The notes under the pieces: generated by a model
What the model was told of the DNA's origin: nothing
Seen by the model: only the letters and a program-made list of their open reading frames with translations
Database searches by the model: none
Assembly: GCA_031213475.1 (NCBI GenBank)
Contig: JARUPZ010000005.1
Location: 11,355,260-11,419,259 of the forward strand
DNA length: 64,000 nucleotides
Direction of reading: 5' to 3'
Origin: Nereocystis luetkeana
Lineage: Eukaryota; Sar; Phaeophyceae; Laminariales; Laminariaceae
Shown here: in pieces, positions 48,230-58,649 of the stretch
Position numbering within the stretch: position 1 is the first letter of the stretch
Layout of the letters: the number at the start of each line of letters is the position of its first letter
Made by a program: the position numbers and the translations under genes

Positions 48230-49560
48230 GAAACGTGTTAGTGTGCTCAACGCCTGCCTGATATCGTGTCGGAACAACAACAGCAGCAGCGGCGGCAGAC
48301 AACTGTCTCTATGTGGAAAGAAACGCAGCTGTAAACAACAACGGCAACTGTTCGGAAAAAAAGGTTGGTTAATACGTGTAAAACAACAACAACGGCAGCA
48401 GCAGAGCATATACCAATGGCAGTACGCGCACTATACCCCTGTCTCGGTGTGAGCTCGTATCAAGAAAAAAAAATGGACAGTACCTGGCACCTGGTATGTA
48501 TTTGTGTCTTGTATTTAGTGCTGAAGGTCGACAACATGCGGGAACAGGAACACCAACGCCAACAACAACAACGTAGACAACAGCTGCAGCAGCAGCGGCG
48601 TCAGACACTGCCTCAAAGCTGCGTACAACAGCAACAACGCGAACGACGCCTGCGTACACAACAAAATCAGCATCAGGGACGATAGGCGCGCGGGGTTACA
48701 GCAGGAAGAAAAGGAGCAGCAGCAGTAGCAGCAGCAACAATGGGCTGCGCCACCAAGTCGTGTTCTCGCGTGCGGGACCACAGCAACGACGACAACAACA
48801 AAAACAACAACAACAGCATAAACAACAAGAGCAGCGGCGGTAAACTCTGTTGAGGAAACGAACGCAGACTGTAAACAACAACGGCAGTAAAACACCGGCA
48901 GCACCAGCACAAAAGCAAAGGGCAGTAGGCGCAGTAGTGCATATTAAACAAATGGCATTATTAGTACGTTTTTTGTCTTGGATTTAGTGCTGAAGGTCGC
49001 CTACGTTCGGGAACAGCAAAAGCAACACCACCAACAGCGTGCCAGGTAAACAACAGCAACAACATCGAAGGTAGACACCTGCCTCGTTGTGGAAAGGAAC
49101 GCAGGCACCACAGAACAATGGCAGCAGCAGCGGCAACAGCAGCGCATACGCGTACTATAGAAACACAAAAAGGAAAAAACATCTTGGCTGTAGATTCAGT
49201 CCCGGAGGTCGACAACATGCGGGAACAGCATCGTCAACAACAATAACAGCAGCAGCGGCAGTACATACTGACTCAAAGGTCCCTACAGCAGTAACAACGC
49301 GAACGACGACTACATAATCCAACCTGGAACGAGAAAAACAGCATCAGGGGCGGTGGGCGCGCAGGGTAACAACATCATCAGGAAAAGGTGCAGCAGATGC
49401 AGTAGCAGCAGCAATGGGCTGCGCCACCGAGTAGTGTTCTCGTATTGATACAACCAAAAATTGCAAGTAGTGTGGAAAAAACTCAAGAACAGCAGCCGCA
49501 GCGGCGGACACAGGCGACAAACAACAACAACAGCAATTATTAATAGATAAGCACATAACC
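48230..49560. repeat. CAG/CAA-rich simple-sequence tract
   Basis: The plus strand is dominated by CAGCAGCAACAACAA-type words, giving Gln/Ser/Ala frames on one strand and Cys/Leu/Val frames on the other. A motif with GTCGACAACATGCGGGAACAG recurs in part near 48,530, 49,000 and 49,210, so larger imperfect units of about 230-450 bp are superimposed. The long open frames here are not supported as genes. Confidence 0.6.
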
Positions 49561-49568
49561 CAACTCAC

Positions 49569-49719
49569 CGCCACCTCCTGCCTCAAGCGAGAAGGACACG
49601 GTTCGGATGTCGATAGGCCTGGCGCATAATTCACAGTCTTTGGGCCACTTCAAGATTATCCCGCTGCCGGGGCAGGTGTCGCGGTCGCAGGTCGCAAAAT
49701 CGACCTTGCTTCCAAAGTT
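49569..49719 (-). CDS. Internal exon of the CxxC cysteine-rich protein
   Basis: The exon lies between acceptor GAGACAG and donor G|GTGAGT. It has 50 codons with strong G/C third positions. The cysteines are spaced CDRDTC, then CELC (FGSKVDFATCDRDTCPGS, later WPKDCELCARPIDIRTV). Metal binding is inferred from the CxxxxC and CxxC pairs. Direct joining to 46,894-47,061 is out of phase, so an exon between them is missing from this list or they belong to different transcripts. Confidence 0.55.
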
Positions 49720-49989
49720 CTGTCTCCATCACATAGCTGGGAGATTCAGCCGTTGCACTTTACAGCGGGATTGGGCACTGACTTGGACAGGGGGGTTCTG
49801 TTCGAAATGGGCTTCTAAGTTCCGCCATAAGTGGGCGAGGTAGAAGAGTATTGAAGGCAGCACCTTTAATATCGGCAGCAGGAAAAAGTGCAGCCAACTC
49901 TGTAGAAGCAGCACCACCAGGAGCAGGCGATGTAATCAACCAGGCAGGAGCTGCACTAGCGGGAGGAGCCCCCGGTACCAACAGAAGTA

Positions 49990-50095
49990 GCGAAAGCAAA
50001 AGCAGCACCAGCAAGAGCGGCACCGGAAGGAGCGGAACGAGCAAGAGCGGCACGAGCAGGAGCGGCACGAGCAAGAGCAACGCCAGCAGGAGGCC
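49990..50095. repeat. 15-bp tandem repeat
   Basis: About seven imperfect copies of AGCAAGAGCGGCACG occur. The repeat gives a Ser-Lys-Ser-Gly-Thr pattern in the overlapping 163-codon plus frame, which is not otherwise supported as a gene. Confidence 0.7.
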
Positions 50096-51624
50096 AAGCG
50101 GCATACGAAGAGGCAGCACCAGCGTGACGCGCGCCGTATGCTGTCTACATGTGTCCACGCACGCAAATAATCCAAGGACCCGCGTCGTAGTCCTGTTGAA
50201 ACTATTCCGGAACAAAACAGAAAACAAACTGTCCTCAATCGTATGCCGTCTTATAGCCGGTCTCTTCGGGCCAAAGAAACTGAGATCAACGGCAGTAGTC
50301 CTGTTGAATCTGTTCCCGAAGTGTCCCTCCACTCGCGAATAGTACAAAGCTCTCGCGAATCAGGGTTGACAATATGGCGAAAGGCTCACCGAAACGCCCC
50401 CACGGCGACCGACCAGAGCAAACGAATTTATAGTTTAATTTATATATATATGTTTTTATATATATATTCCACCCAGGGAGTATGGGCATGTATATCGTCA
50501 AGTCATCAACCACACGTTTTATCGGGGGTGAACGTCTTAACGAAGGAGACGATTCTCCACTCCTATTGCATCGTAATGGCAGTGCGTATACCCCCTACGT
50601 ATCGAATATCAAACGACCATAAATAATTTTTCACCCCCTCGTGGTTGACGCTAACCACAGGCCACTCACCGTGTTCGAGCAGATGTAGCAGGTGAACTAG
50701 AGGATTGCGGATAGTTTGAATGCTAGAAGGTCGTTGTCGTTGACTCGTGAAAGCAGGGGGAACACCAAATACACGGGGACCTCGAATATCGAGGACACCC
50801 TCTGAGATATCTCGATGCCCAACAAAGGCGTTAGTATCGGCACGAGTAATATCTCAAAGGCCAGCACCAGTAACGCGCGCGAAACGAACGCCTATTGGAG
50901 CAGTGGCGGGGTGCGGGGGAGAGAGGCGGGAGGCCCAGGCCGATCACGAGCGACAGCCTGAAGCAAACATAGTTTTTTCAAGTTCATCATCACGATTGTC
51001 ACCATCGCTGATCGCCGATCACGCGCGGCGGTCAAAACGCAACAACTCTGGGAATCAAAATTCTAAACAGTTATTGAGGCGTCCTAAGATAGAGGTTCAC
51101 CCTGATTTTTCTGAGGCTCCTCACATAAGGAGCTCCATAGCTCACCCGAAAACTGACTTAGCAAAAATCAAATTGCACCGCGGCGAATAATCCCATGGCC
51201 CGAGTCTACAAAAAGTTGTTTTTCGAAATCAATGTCGACATTCCGACGATTTGGGGTCAAAGAACCCCGTTTTTTAAAACAAAAATAGCGGAAATGTGCT
51301 ACGTCTATCGTAGAACGGGTCTATTAGCATCAGTCAGTGTTATCATCATCCACACCATGATCATCATCTTTACCCTCTAAATCATCGTCCCCGTTACGCC
51401 CGAAGTGATGTCCCACCGCGTCTTTCACGAGGCGCGGTTGTCAGAAAGCTCTCACGATCCTAGAGGCACCCGGTCAGTACATGCAACTAATCGGCATTTC
51501 CCGGTGGACGTAACCGACACACTCCCCCCCGTGGCCCCTTCGCGCTCCTCCGGCTCGCCTCTACTGGCATACAAAGGGACAATGACGCGTGGTTTGGCGC
51601 GTACCGGCCAATATTATCAACGCC

Positions 51625-51800
51625 AACTAACTGTTCAAAACCAGGAAGGCCATAGTCCACAAGGCAAGTGAAACCTGGCAAGAGGTGACATGAGTACTGC
51701 TACTTCCAGCAAAACTGTTGAAAATCAGGAAGGTCATGATCTCCAAGGGAAGTGAAAACTGGCAAGAAGTCGTATAAGTACAGCTACTTCCAGCGATTGG
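51625..51800. repeat. Tandem duplication of about 80 bp
   Basis: Two adjacent copies share AACTGTT, CAGGAAGG, AAGGCAAGTGAAA or its variant, CTGGCAAGA and GCTACTTCCAGC. It lies in the intron following pseudogene exon 7. Confidence 0.7.
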
Positions 51801-51912
51801 TGTGCATGGCGGGCGTCCGAGTGTACAACTTCGCCGGACAACCGCTGGCCTAAGCTGCAAACTGCATGCCCTTTGGACGAAGTAAACGTACGGCGGAACG
51901 CCTCGGTGTCAC

Positions 51913-52008
51913 CTTCCCGATTTGTGGTCTTGACCAGTCCGAACATCCCTTCGTCGGGCTGCTCAGAACCCATAAAGGGTACAATTCGTCGAACCCGGAG
52001 TATACCAA
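51913..52008 (-). pseudogene. Pseudogene exon 7 homologue
   Basis: The exon is exactly 32 codons, as in exon 7, with acceptor TTTTTCCAG and donor AAG|GTGACA. It reads LVYSGFDELYPLWVLSS and then DWSRPQIGK. It shows no disabling change by itself. Confidence 0.85.
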
Positions 52009-53262
52009 CTGGAAAAAGCGAGCAAAGCGAGGTTGGGTTTTCAATTCAGCTTGGTGGGGATACACAGATTTCGTGCTTGAAACAAGGCTGATAGGATTGC
52101 TTTTCTCCCTCTTGTCGATCGTGTTCGCTATTGGAACGAACAATATACCAGGTATCACATACCTCGTTTTTGCAATTCAAATGTTTTTTTTCCCGTTCGG
52201 GCGCCGAAACTCGGGTCTCATGCTTCATATTATTTAACGGGTCTCCGGAGTCCCTCCCCTTAACAAGCATCCGGACTCTATCCTTTGGGTAGTGTGTAAT
52301 AGAGTGTTTTCGCCTTCGCGTTGAACGAATCCAAAATGTTAGTCACAACCAATCAATGACGCATAGAGGCAAGTGCACAGTTGTGTTAGGCCAATGCGCC
52401 TGTCGCCTATTTCCAACCTTTTAATCTACTGAATGAACCCTCTGATACTGTAAGGGGAATCGGTTTTTGTTGTAGTGTGGGCAGAGCTACTGAATCGCGT
52501 CATACGTCGTATAGGCACAAAATATATGCCTACCTTACAACACCCCCCCCCAATACGTTTACGGCGGCTAAGTACGCTAGCGATTGTATCCCCACCAGAC
52601 CAAAGGCTTTTACGAACCTCCGGCTGATTATTGGCCTACGTGCGTTATATCTGGTACACCACGGGCGAGACTGGGCGGCGTAGCCCTCCTTCAGATCATT
52701 TTTTCAGATGGCATGACACCAGGTACCCTGGTAAAGCTCAAATGAATCATCTTTTGCTTCACTCACAATCAACACACAAACCGTCGTCCACAAAGTAATG
52801 CCAAGTCAACAAACACGTCGGTACCTTCTACAAGCTTATACACAAATAATACGATGCGCCGTAGTTGAGTCATCATGCAGTCGAGGGTCCATCGTCGTTG
52901 TTTTGGATCCCTCGCTAGAAACGCTCTACTCCCAAACACAACGAAACGTTGAAGTGAGAAACGGTTTCCTGCACAACCCATTGAAGAACACAGATTATGG
53001 CCTACTGTGGTGGTATGTAATACTATTATGTACAGTACAAAATAACTGGGGGCTACTGACGATATCAGCTAAAGTGCTTCGGTCGGAAAGGTGTCCGACG
53101 AAGATATCGGACAGAGTTCTTCGGTCGAGGAGTTCCGTCAGTCGGAGTTTGTTTGAATCTAAACGCGTTGTCCCTATCGTACTCTGTGTTGATAGGAACA
53201 GTGGTTGCATCGAGACCCTGTCAGTGCCCTAACTGAGCCACACCTAGAGGACAACCAAACAA

Positions 53263-53363
53263 TTATGGGGGACCAGAGTAAAAAGGATCAAATATTTGGA
53301 TAAAAAATGAGTGAGTGTATTGGTTTTTGTGTGTTCCATAAGTCCTTTATAGTATGGTCTTCC
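53263..53363. repeat. Degraded copy of the 100-bp MITE
   Basis: The left end GGGACCAGAGTAAAAAGGATC and the right-end complement of GACCATACTATAAAGGAC parallel the element at 6,954-7,053. It sits about 25 bp beyond the exon 6 donor of the transporter pseudogene. Confidence 0.55.
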
Positions 53364-53388
53364 GTACAAGAGCAGCAGCGACACACAC

Positions 53389-53682
53389 CGCGAATAGCCC
53401 GTTCATGAGAATGACAACGCGGATGTGCCCTTGTCCGAGCAATCGATCCGGCTTTGTTTCAAGTTGTGTAAGCTCGAGGCTCTTCGCATCAAGGTCTGGC
53501 ACGCTCTTCCCTGTGATCGAAACCTCCGCCTCCTCGTGCATCCAGGAGGGTTTTCCATCACCGACGTAGGCTTGTGACTGTATGGCGGACTGCTCCCTCG
53601 TTTTGGACGCTCGGTCACTTTTAAAGAGGTCGTCGTTTCCGTTATCATTATCATCGCACCCACACCCACCGAACCCAACCCA
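53389..53682 (-). pseudogene. Pseudogene exon 6 homologue (central loop)
   Basis: The exon is 98 codons open to the donor GCG|GTGTGT. It starts at the Trp that matches exon 6, passes GKPSWMHEEAEV, and ends HIRVVILMNGLFA. A TAA (53,686-53,688) lies just upstream in frame, and no AG precedes the Trp codon, so the acceptor appears lost. Confidence 0.75.
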
Positions 53683-53709
53683 GGATTAATGCCACGCATA
53701 GGCGCTTAT

Positions 53710-55681
53710 CCTGTGTGAGAGGAGCGGGAAAGACAAATCATGCCATCGTCAGGGAGGATGTGTGGGGTAACGCTTGTCAAATGACACGTAGAGGGATACT
53801 TCTGTCAATAAACTGGCCAATGGGCAAAAACATGCACTCGACTCAATCCTAACTTGCTTTCTATGACCCTGCTGTACCGTTGTGCACGTCACCCGCAAAT
53901 AAAGTTGCTTCGGTTGACCCTGCAATGCTGTGTTACGCGCTACTAAGCGTTGTTACGGAGACAATTCAGCCGCCCCAAGACAAAGCAACATCGGACAAAC
54001 ATATTCTCCCACGGCCGAAGTCTACCAGATCTACCGCCATCAACGGGAGGAAGCAACGCCATTCAGCAAATTAATGGCAACACCAAACTCGTTGATTCAT
54101 TCAATGGGAGAGAGTGCACGTTTTCTCTCAACATGTTTTTCCCGGGTGAGCAGCTCGAACGAGACACTACCGGTTACCGAGCTACAATTTTACTACCGTT
54201 GAAGACGAGGTGGCTGTTTTGGGACTAGCTCGTTGCAGTGTTTGTCGGAATTCGACAGCAAACTACTTTGAAGACGTGTTTCGGGTAACACTTTATGTTC
54301 CTCAAATGAAGAGCGCAGTTAATAAAGCACCACCCCTATCTATACGATATTGCTCGTATTCCGAGCACGGAAAACGAACGTACCGACGCATCGTATATGT
54401 TTGGGTTTTTATCGTTGCCGCTGTTCTACGCTGTATAAATGCGCTTGAGCTTATGGGCGTGCCGCCACATATAACGATTGCCGACGGGTGATTGCCTACG
54501 AGGCTCGTACGTTACCACTTTCGTAGACGGGCGAACTCTAGACGGAGAGCAAGCAGATCGCGAGTAACCAAACGCAATGTGAAGCAAGGATGGAGCTTTG
54601 ATCGACGATCTAGGCTTCAAAGGGGATACGTTGGCAAGCCTCGAATGATATTTAAGTGAGCCTAAATCCGTCGCGACATGTAGTTTATGCTTGAGCGAAA
54701 GTTGAGGCTGGGTTGGACGCGTGGCCCAACACAGGAAGTGATCTTGGCCGCCTATGGTTGGACAAAGTAGATCCTGATGTATCGAATTTTCGTATCCCTC
54801 TCGTTATCTTCGCTGTGCACTCCAATCGTGAGGCACGAACATTCCATCCTTCCCTCCCTCATTGCCTACATCATTTTTGGCACAGCGTTTGTGGCTCGTA
54901 GCGCATAACCCATGCGACAACGGCCAGCCGAAGTCTAGGTAGAACTTCGTACGACGAATGATTTCGGCACATACGCCGGGCAAATTTCACGCGGATTGCC
55001 GACGTCCAACACTGAACAAGATTGGGGTAAAAACAAAAGATTGTAGAATTATTCCACGGCTGCGCCAAGGGACAATTTTGTAGTCGAAACGCAAGTCGGC
55101 GTGCCGCAGTGGTAAACGTCGTGTCGTAATTCATGCGAACAGGATTCGCCCATTGACCTGCCCTACTTCAATTTAGGTGCGACGATTCAATCGTCAAACG
55201 TCCATCGACGGGCCGTTGCCATCGAAGGTTGTTGATATCTTATTGCCCTGTAGTGCCGTACACACACCCCAGGAAGCAGGCGGACAACGAGATATGCTCA
55301 CCGTGCTTTGAAAATCAAGCAATATGTCAAGAATCGACAAAATCGAACATTATTATTGGCATTCGTCGTTTTGGGACACAAAAAAAAAGGTAGAAACCGC
55401 TGAAGGCAAAACGCCACCCGCGACAAAATCGTCCGGGAGGCTTGTTGGACGCCGCAATATCTCCCGCATACCCTCCATGTGCGCTCGTCGAGCGCGAGGT
55501 ATATACAAGGAACGAAGGTATGACGGAGAGTACATAGTCGCTAAAACCTCAGTGTTGCTATGCTTACGGGTGAGTAGTAAATACCCGAGACAACTACATC
55601 ATGGCCTTTGTAAATGACGTACACGCCCTTCGAACAAACAGGCACTCACATGTTTGCGCCCGTAGAGCAAAGACACATCAC
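53710..55681. other. Intron-equivalent region of the pseudogene
   Basis: No additional exon or named repeat was recognised. Open frames here are short and lack homology. Confidence 0.35.
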
Positions 55682-55782
55682 TTTTTTTTCTTAGACGGGG
55701 CGCACTTCACGTAACGGAGCACCAGCGGGACGCCAGTAGAGCAAATCCACACCCGACGACGTTGGGTAGAAGGTACGGATAC
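55682..55782 (-). pseudogene. Pseudogene exon 5 homologue, 1-bp deletion
   Basis: After ACAACAG it reads YPYLLPNVVGCGFALLA and then loses one base in the codon matching Leu of 'VALPL'. The shifted frame resumes PLVLRYVK. The end is a poly-A run then GTGATG, which parallels the weak exon 5 donor GTGATT of the intact gene. The length is 101 bp, the same as that exon. Confidence 0.8.
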
Positions 55783-56237
55783 CTGTTGTTGTGTACTTCG
55801 TCCGAGTAGAGTGCAAGAGCAACTCAGAGAGCAATTGAGGCGATCGATCTCAAACTCCCTCCTCGACAAAAAACGGTAACAAGTGGAAATATAGTAAAGC
55901 CCAGGTGTTTCGGTGATGGTTAGCGGGCAACCAACAATACAGTGACGCAGGGAACAAAAATAAAATAGTTTCCCTATTTTTGTTTTTGTCGCGTGCGGCA
56001 CTAGTTACACGCAAGAATCTGTATAATTTCAAGCATTTCACACCGCTCATCTCAGTCGGCAGCGAGAGTACTAATCAAGGTATCGGTTTAGAACTATCGG
56101 CGTGCCATGAATTCCGCGTTACGCAACGTCGCTCGAAAGTCGTAAGCGAGGACCATGGCCAAGCCCAGACAATCTTTTCACTCGGTAGCCCCCCCTCGCC
56201 ATCATTTTCATGACGACCTTCGAGTAGGTCGACCAAC

Positions 56238-56347
56238 CTTCCAAATATATATGCCATCGTCAGAGAACCTCTGTGGGCAGTATTTTGCTGGCTCCTCCAA
56301 ACGTCCTCCAATGCTGGGGCTGAGCACCGTTCCAACCGTCCAAGATC
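56238..56347 (-). pseudogene. Pseudogene exon 4 homologue, 4-bp insertion
   Basis: The acceptor is CATGGCAG. The exon reads SWTVGTVLSPSIGGRLEEP and then SDDG, matching exon 4 motif C with the Gly-Pro pair changed to Ser-Pro. Near the donor, ATATATATTTGGAAG replaces ATATTTGGAAG, a 4-bp AT expansion that shifts the exit phase. The exon is 110 bp against 106 in the intact gene. Confidence 0.85.
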
Positions 56348-58157
56348 CTGCCATGTACAGTTCGTCAGCGAAGTATAGCAAGGGTGTAGTAAACACGGCG
56401 GAGATAGCAGGGAGGAGAACGATAAGGCGGCGGGCCTGCTCACAATGAGGCTTATTGAAATGTGTGATGGTTCGGGCTTCGCCGCATTCCATTGCGCAAT
56501 CTAGATTTCTCGTCCCCAAGCTATCGGTTTGAATAGCTAAATACACAGAATGCCGAGGGGAGTCACCTTGGGGCGTTTGAATGGTGGACACGTACATATA
56601 CATGCTCATACTCTTTTCAAACATTTTCCTCACGGGATCTGTGCCGGGCAGATCACGATCTATCTATAGGTCACTTATATCCTGCAGTAAACTCCTACAC
56701 GACGTTGTGCGGAGTCTGAACTGTATAGGCCCGGGATCAGAATAAAATTTAGATCATTCATAGTACACGGCCACCTCCCAAATAAACGACTAACGTACGT
56801 CATGATGACCAGGAAAATACCCGGGCTGAAAGATCTGTAACACGAACAGAGAATCCACTAGTTGAATGATTAGCGAACCCTCTTTCCGACGCGTTCTACG
56901 ATAGAGGTAGCACATTTCCGCTAAATTGGTTGATGAATGACTACGCTACTTCACACAACACCGTCCGAACGCCAATCTTGTTTCGAAAAATGACCTAATT
57001 GTATACTCGGCCCATGGGATTGTTCATCGATCTGCACTTTGAATTCTGCTGATGTCAGTCTTCGCGTGAGGTGTGGAGCTCCTCAAATGAGGAGCCTCAG
57101 AAATGTTTCGGTGCCCCTCTATCGCACAATGCCTCTCCCCGCTTGTAATGGCAAGTACGACCACGGAGGAGGGCGAACAACACCGTCGGCAGGGGTGGTA
57201 CCATATTCGCTGAGCTCATTGTTCGAAGGCAGTTCAATACATCAAACGGAAACAATTACTTCGAACAGTGATTTTCGCGCAACTCGATCTACATAGGTTT
57301 CTGTTGCTTTGAGCAGTCCTGAAACGGAAAGCTGGCTACCTGGGCTGAGGTCTTAAGTCATTGTCACAAGGCAACACATGTAGGGTTCTGTAATAGTTGG
57401 CAGGAGTGGCATCTGTGGACCACAGGTTGCCACTCAGAGATGCATAACCCAAAAGGAGAACACAAAGACAAGACATCAATGACCAACCTCAGTGACAGAG
57501 CAGAGCTTGAGTCCGACCGAGTCGAGAGGTGCGCTCCTAGGTCTCCAGGAGAGTAGGGCGAGCTTGTGGTTCTTCTGTGAAGAGGCTCCAACTGGAGATG
57601 GCTAGATGGTAAGTGATTGCTTGTTCCGTGACCGTGGTGATGGTCGCGGGAACTGAGTGAGACGGAAGGGGGATGAAACCTTCCGTCCGGAACGGAGCTA
57701 CAATATGAAAACGCCTCTATGTCATCATAACTCCTGAGACGGTCAACCGAACCGTAACATGCCCCCTAGCATAATGCGAATGACGGAATGAGCATTATGC
57801 TATCGCAATCTTGTGACTATAACCAAGTTTAAAGAGCCGCAAAGCCCTTTAACACAAATAACGGCCTCAGGGATAAACAACCAAACCGAAATCGCAAAGG
57901 CCATCAAAGGGAAATCCCCGAGAAAAACCCCTACCCTTGCTTTTTCACTGCGTGTTTGGTTGCCCGACCACTATTCCATGGCTAAAGTCCCCCCACGCTC
58001 ATTCAGCGATGAAATAAGCGCAGTGTCCCCTAACGCCTAAGCATATAAATCGCTTCTATTGCGTCCTCAACAATTCAACGAAAATCGAACACAACAGAGA
58101 AGGCAACTCCGCCTCCTCGGTTAAAACTGTAGGCTAGCCTACACGGCAAGACTAAAT
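56348..58157. other. Intergenic, transporter exons 1-3 not found
   Basis: A TACGATAGAGGTAG copy of the dispersed motif is at about 56,897-56,910. A related inverted block (GGAGCTCCTCAAATGAGGAG, ending CCCCTCTATCG) is at about 57,077-57,124. No homologue of transporter exons 1-3 was seen. Confidence 0.45.
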
Positions 58158-58500
58158 CGAAAACCACGAGAACAAAACGGAAAAGAACCAACACGGCCTC
58201 TTCGGTTGAAACACTGGATAAATAAAATCGAAAACCACGAGAACAAAACGGAAAAGAACCAACACGGCCTCTTCGGTTGAAACACTGGATAAATAAAATC
58301 GAAAACCACAAGAACAAAACGGAAAAGAACCAACACGGCCTCTTCGGTTGAAACACTGGATAAATAAAATCGAAAACCACGAGAACAAAACGGAAAAGAA
58401 CCAACACGGCCTCTTCGGTTGAAACACTGGATAAATAAAATCGAAAACCACGAGAACAAAACGGAAAAGAACCAACACGGCCTCTTCGGTTGAAACACGA
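58158..58500. repeat. 71-bp minisatellite, about five copies
   Basis: Units beginning CGAAAACCACGAGAACAAAA start at 58,158, 58,229, 58,300, 58,371 and 58,442 and are almost identical. Because 71 is not a multiple of three, the minus-strand protein frame cycles through all three frames, and all three are free of stops across the array. It lies just 3' of the gypsy-like pol and may belong to that element's 3' end. Confidence 0.95.
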
Positions 58501-58649
58501 CACACCAAAAGCAAGCAGAAACACTAGATGAATTAGAGAGATGTGTGCAGGGGAAGATCTTCGCAGGGGAAGGTCTTCGCAGGGGAGGATCCTCGCCGGA
58601 ATTGCCGGATGAAGGAGCAGATCTTCGTCCATGCAGAGCGTGGATCGTT

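Larger units (their letters stand above)
44557..56347 (-). pseudogene. Decayed second copy of the MFS transporter
   Basis: Five exon homologues of the plus-strand transporter occur in the right order on the minus strand: exon 4 (56,238-56,347), 5 (55,682-55,782), 6 (53,389-53,682), 7 (51,913-52,008) and 9 (44,557-44,823). Exons 1-3 and 8 were not found; 1-3 may have been lost where the region at 56-58 kb meets the retroelement. Damage includes a 4-bp insertion in exon 4, a 1-bp deletion in exon 5, an in-frame stop without an AG before exon 6, and AA in place of AG before exon 9. Exon sequences have diverged strongly from the intact gene, so this is an old duplicate. Exon 7 looks undamaged. 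Confidence 0.85.

Noticed and set aside
48071..48951. Cys/Leu-rich open frames on the minus strand
   Set aside because: They are the complement of the CAG/CAA simple-sequence tract.
49851..50342. 163-codon plus-strand frame rich in Ser-Lys-Gly-Thr
   Set aside because: Its length comes from the 15-bp tandem repeat, with no domain or splice context.
52009..52237. 123-codon plus-strand frame 51,866-52,237
   Set aside because: It is the opposite-strand shadow of pseudogene exon 7.
58075..58632. 185-codon repetitive protein on the minus strand
   Set aside because: It is an open frame through the 71-bp minisatellite, and all three frames are open, so the frame carries no information.
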